NCBI GenBank assembly: GCA_023265785.1
Contig: JAHFSL010000146.1
Span: 1-6,510 of the forward strand
Direction: 5' to 3'
DNA length: 6,510 nucleotides
Origin: Candidatus Coatesiibacteriota bacterium
GTDB lineage: Bacteria > Oederibacteriota > CAKKQC01
The notes beneath the pieces are model-generated. The model did not search any database. It was not told where the DNA came from and saw nothing but the letters and a program-made list of their open reading frames with translations. Positions 5,919 through 6,510 of the stretch are shown here, piece after piece; positions within the stretch are counted from its first letter, which is position 1, and each line of letters starts with the position of its first letter. Both the position numbers and the translations under genes were made by a program.

Positions 5919-6490
5919 CTAGTTGGTCGCGGTCTTCGAGTCGGACTTCGCTTCCGCGGTCTTGAGGCCGCAGTAGGCGCCGCACGAGGCCTTGAGGGCC
6001 GCCGTGGCTTCGTCACCCGTCGCGGTGAGGATCGTCATGACGCCGCTGGCCGTCTCGACTTCCTCGAAGGTCACCCCGCCGCTCTTGAGCCCGGCGTGGA
6101 AAGCCCCGCAGGACTTGCACAGCTTGTCCCCGTCGGTCACATGCGCCAGGTAGTTCTGCCAGCGCTCGTGGTTGGCCTTGCGCAGGGCCGCGGTCGCCGC
6201 GGGCGAACCCGCGGTCGCCATCACGATGTACCCGGTCTTGGTCTTCACGACCTCGAAATTCGCCCCGGTGGCCCGCAGGGCCTTGCCGGACGCCGCCAAC
6301 TCATCGCACGACTTGCAGTCGCCGGCCTTCATCTCGCCGCACGACTTCGCCGTCGCCCCGTCATGCGTGCAACTCTTGGCCGAGTCGCCCGCCGCACAGG
6401 CCTTCTTGGAATACGGGCATCCCTCTCCGGCGAGCGCGTGACCCGCCAGCACGAGACCCGCCACCCCCACACCGCCATCAATCGCTTCAT
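5919..6490 (-). CDS. Small exported Cys-rich protein with duplicated CKSC domain; apparent frameshift in signal peptide
   Basis: The main open frame runs from 6470 (GTG) to the TAG at 5919-5921, 183 residues. It begins VGVAGLVLAGHALA|GEGC, a hydrophobic core and AxA cut site lacking a basic n-region. The basic start is in another frame: ATG at 6490 reads MKRLMAV, nine bases after a good Shine-Dalgarno. Removing two bases (one GT of GTGTGG) joins them as MKRLMAVGVAGLVLAGHALA, an ideal signal peptide, so I place the intended start at 6490. The mature part holds ten Cys (18, 25, 34, 44, 52, 55, 118, 121, 163 and 167 in 183-residue numbering), including two CKSC motifs. A domain at 52-100 is repeated at 118-163: both have CKSC, then FExVxTxxG, then ATAAL. 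I do not recognise the family. The Cys pairs suggest metal binding or disulfides in the periplasm, which is inference. It converges on rpiB and has no visible functional link to it. Confidence 0.7.
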
Positions 6491-6498
6491 GCGTTCAT

Positions 6499-6505
6499 TC
6501 CTCCT
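6499..6505 (-). promoter_or_regulatory. Shine-Dalgarno of the Cys-rich gene
   Basis: The minus strand reads AGGAGGA, then ATGAACGC, then ATG at 6490, close to ideal spacing for that ATG. A nearer ATG (6498) overlaps the motif's end and opens only a three-codon ORF. The site argues that translation begins at 6490 rather than at the GTG at 6470. Confidence 0.7.
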
Positions 6506-6510
6506 GCCCC

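Overview
The window is very GC-rich bacterial DNA, roughly 70% G+C by eye, with tightly packed genes and almost no intergenic space. The signs point to a Gram-negative-type, probably little-studied or uncultivated lineage. There are exported proteins with Sec signal peptides, an exported beta-propeller that carries Fn3 and FlgD-like Ig domains, a membrane GT-C glycosyltransferase-like protein with a TPR-like tail, and a divergent RpiB with an 'SAD' motif where better known RpiBs have 'GGR'. I cannot assign a phylum from sequence alone. No tRNA, rRNA, CRISPR array, transposase, integrase or phage gene is visible, and nothing argues for a mobile island.

Layout from left to right. (1) Positions 2-2191 (+) hold the 3' part of a GT-C-type integral membrane glycosyltransferase-like gene whose start lies off the left edge. 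(2) After a 39-bp convergent gap with a weak hairpin comes an exported PQQ-like beta-propeller/Fn3/FlgD-Ig protein on the minus strand, 2231-4084. It ends in an Asn/His-rich tail. (3) A 47-bp divergent intergenic region holds a strong Shine-Dalgarno for the propeller gene. It also holds an AT-rich island, TATATAAC, that gives a -10-like box on each strand. (4) An exported TPR protein runs from 4132 to 5301 (+) from a GTG start, followed 32 bp later by an rpiB-like gene, 5334-5849 (+). (5) A perfect 11-bp stem-loop separates rpiB from a convergent gene for a small exported Cys-rich protein, 5919 to about 6490 (-), whose signal-peptide region appears frameshifted. No stretch longer than 300 bp lacks a gene.

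The genes do not form a recognisable pathway. RpiB is a cytoplasmic pentose-phosphate enzyme. The propeller, the TPR protein and the Cys-rich protein are all predicted to be exported, and the first gene is an inner-membrane enzyme that probably uses a lipid-linked sugar donor. The propeller and TPR genes share one compact divergent promoter region, so coordinated expression is plausible but unproven.

The points most worth checking are the apparent frameshift in the signal peptide of the last gene, the internal CKSC-domain duplication in the same protein, a shortened blade in the propeller, the possible leaderless GTG start of the TPR gene, and duplication-like features at the N-terminus and active site of RpiB. 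I did not find convincing evidence of a wholly new multi-gene system.
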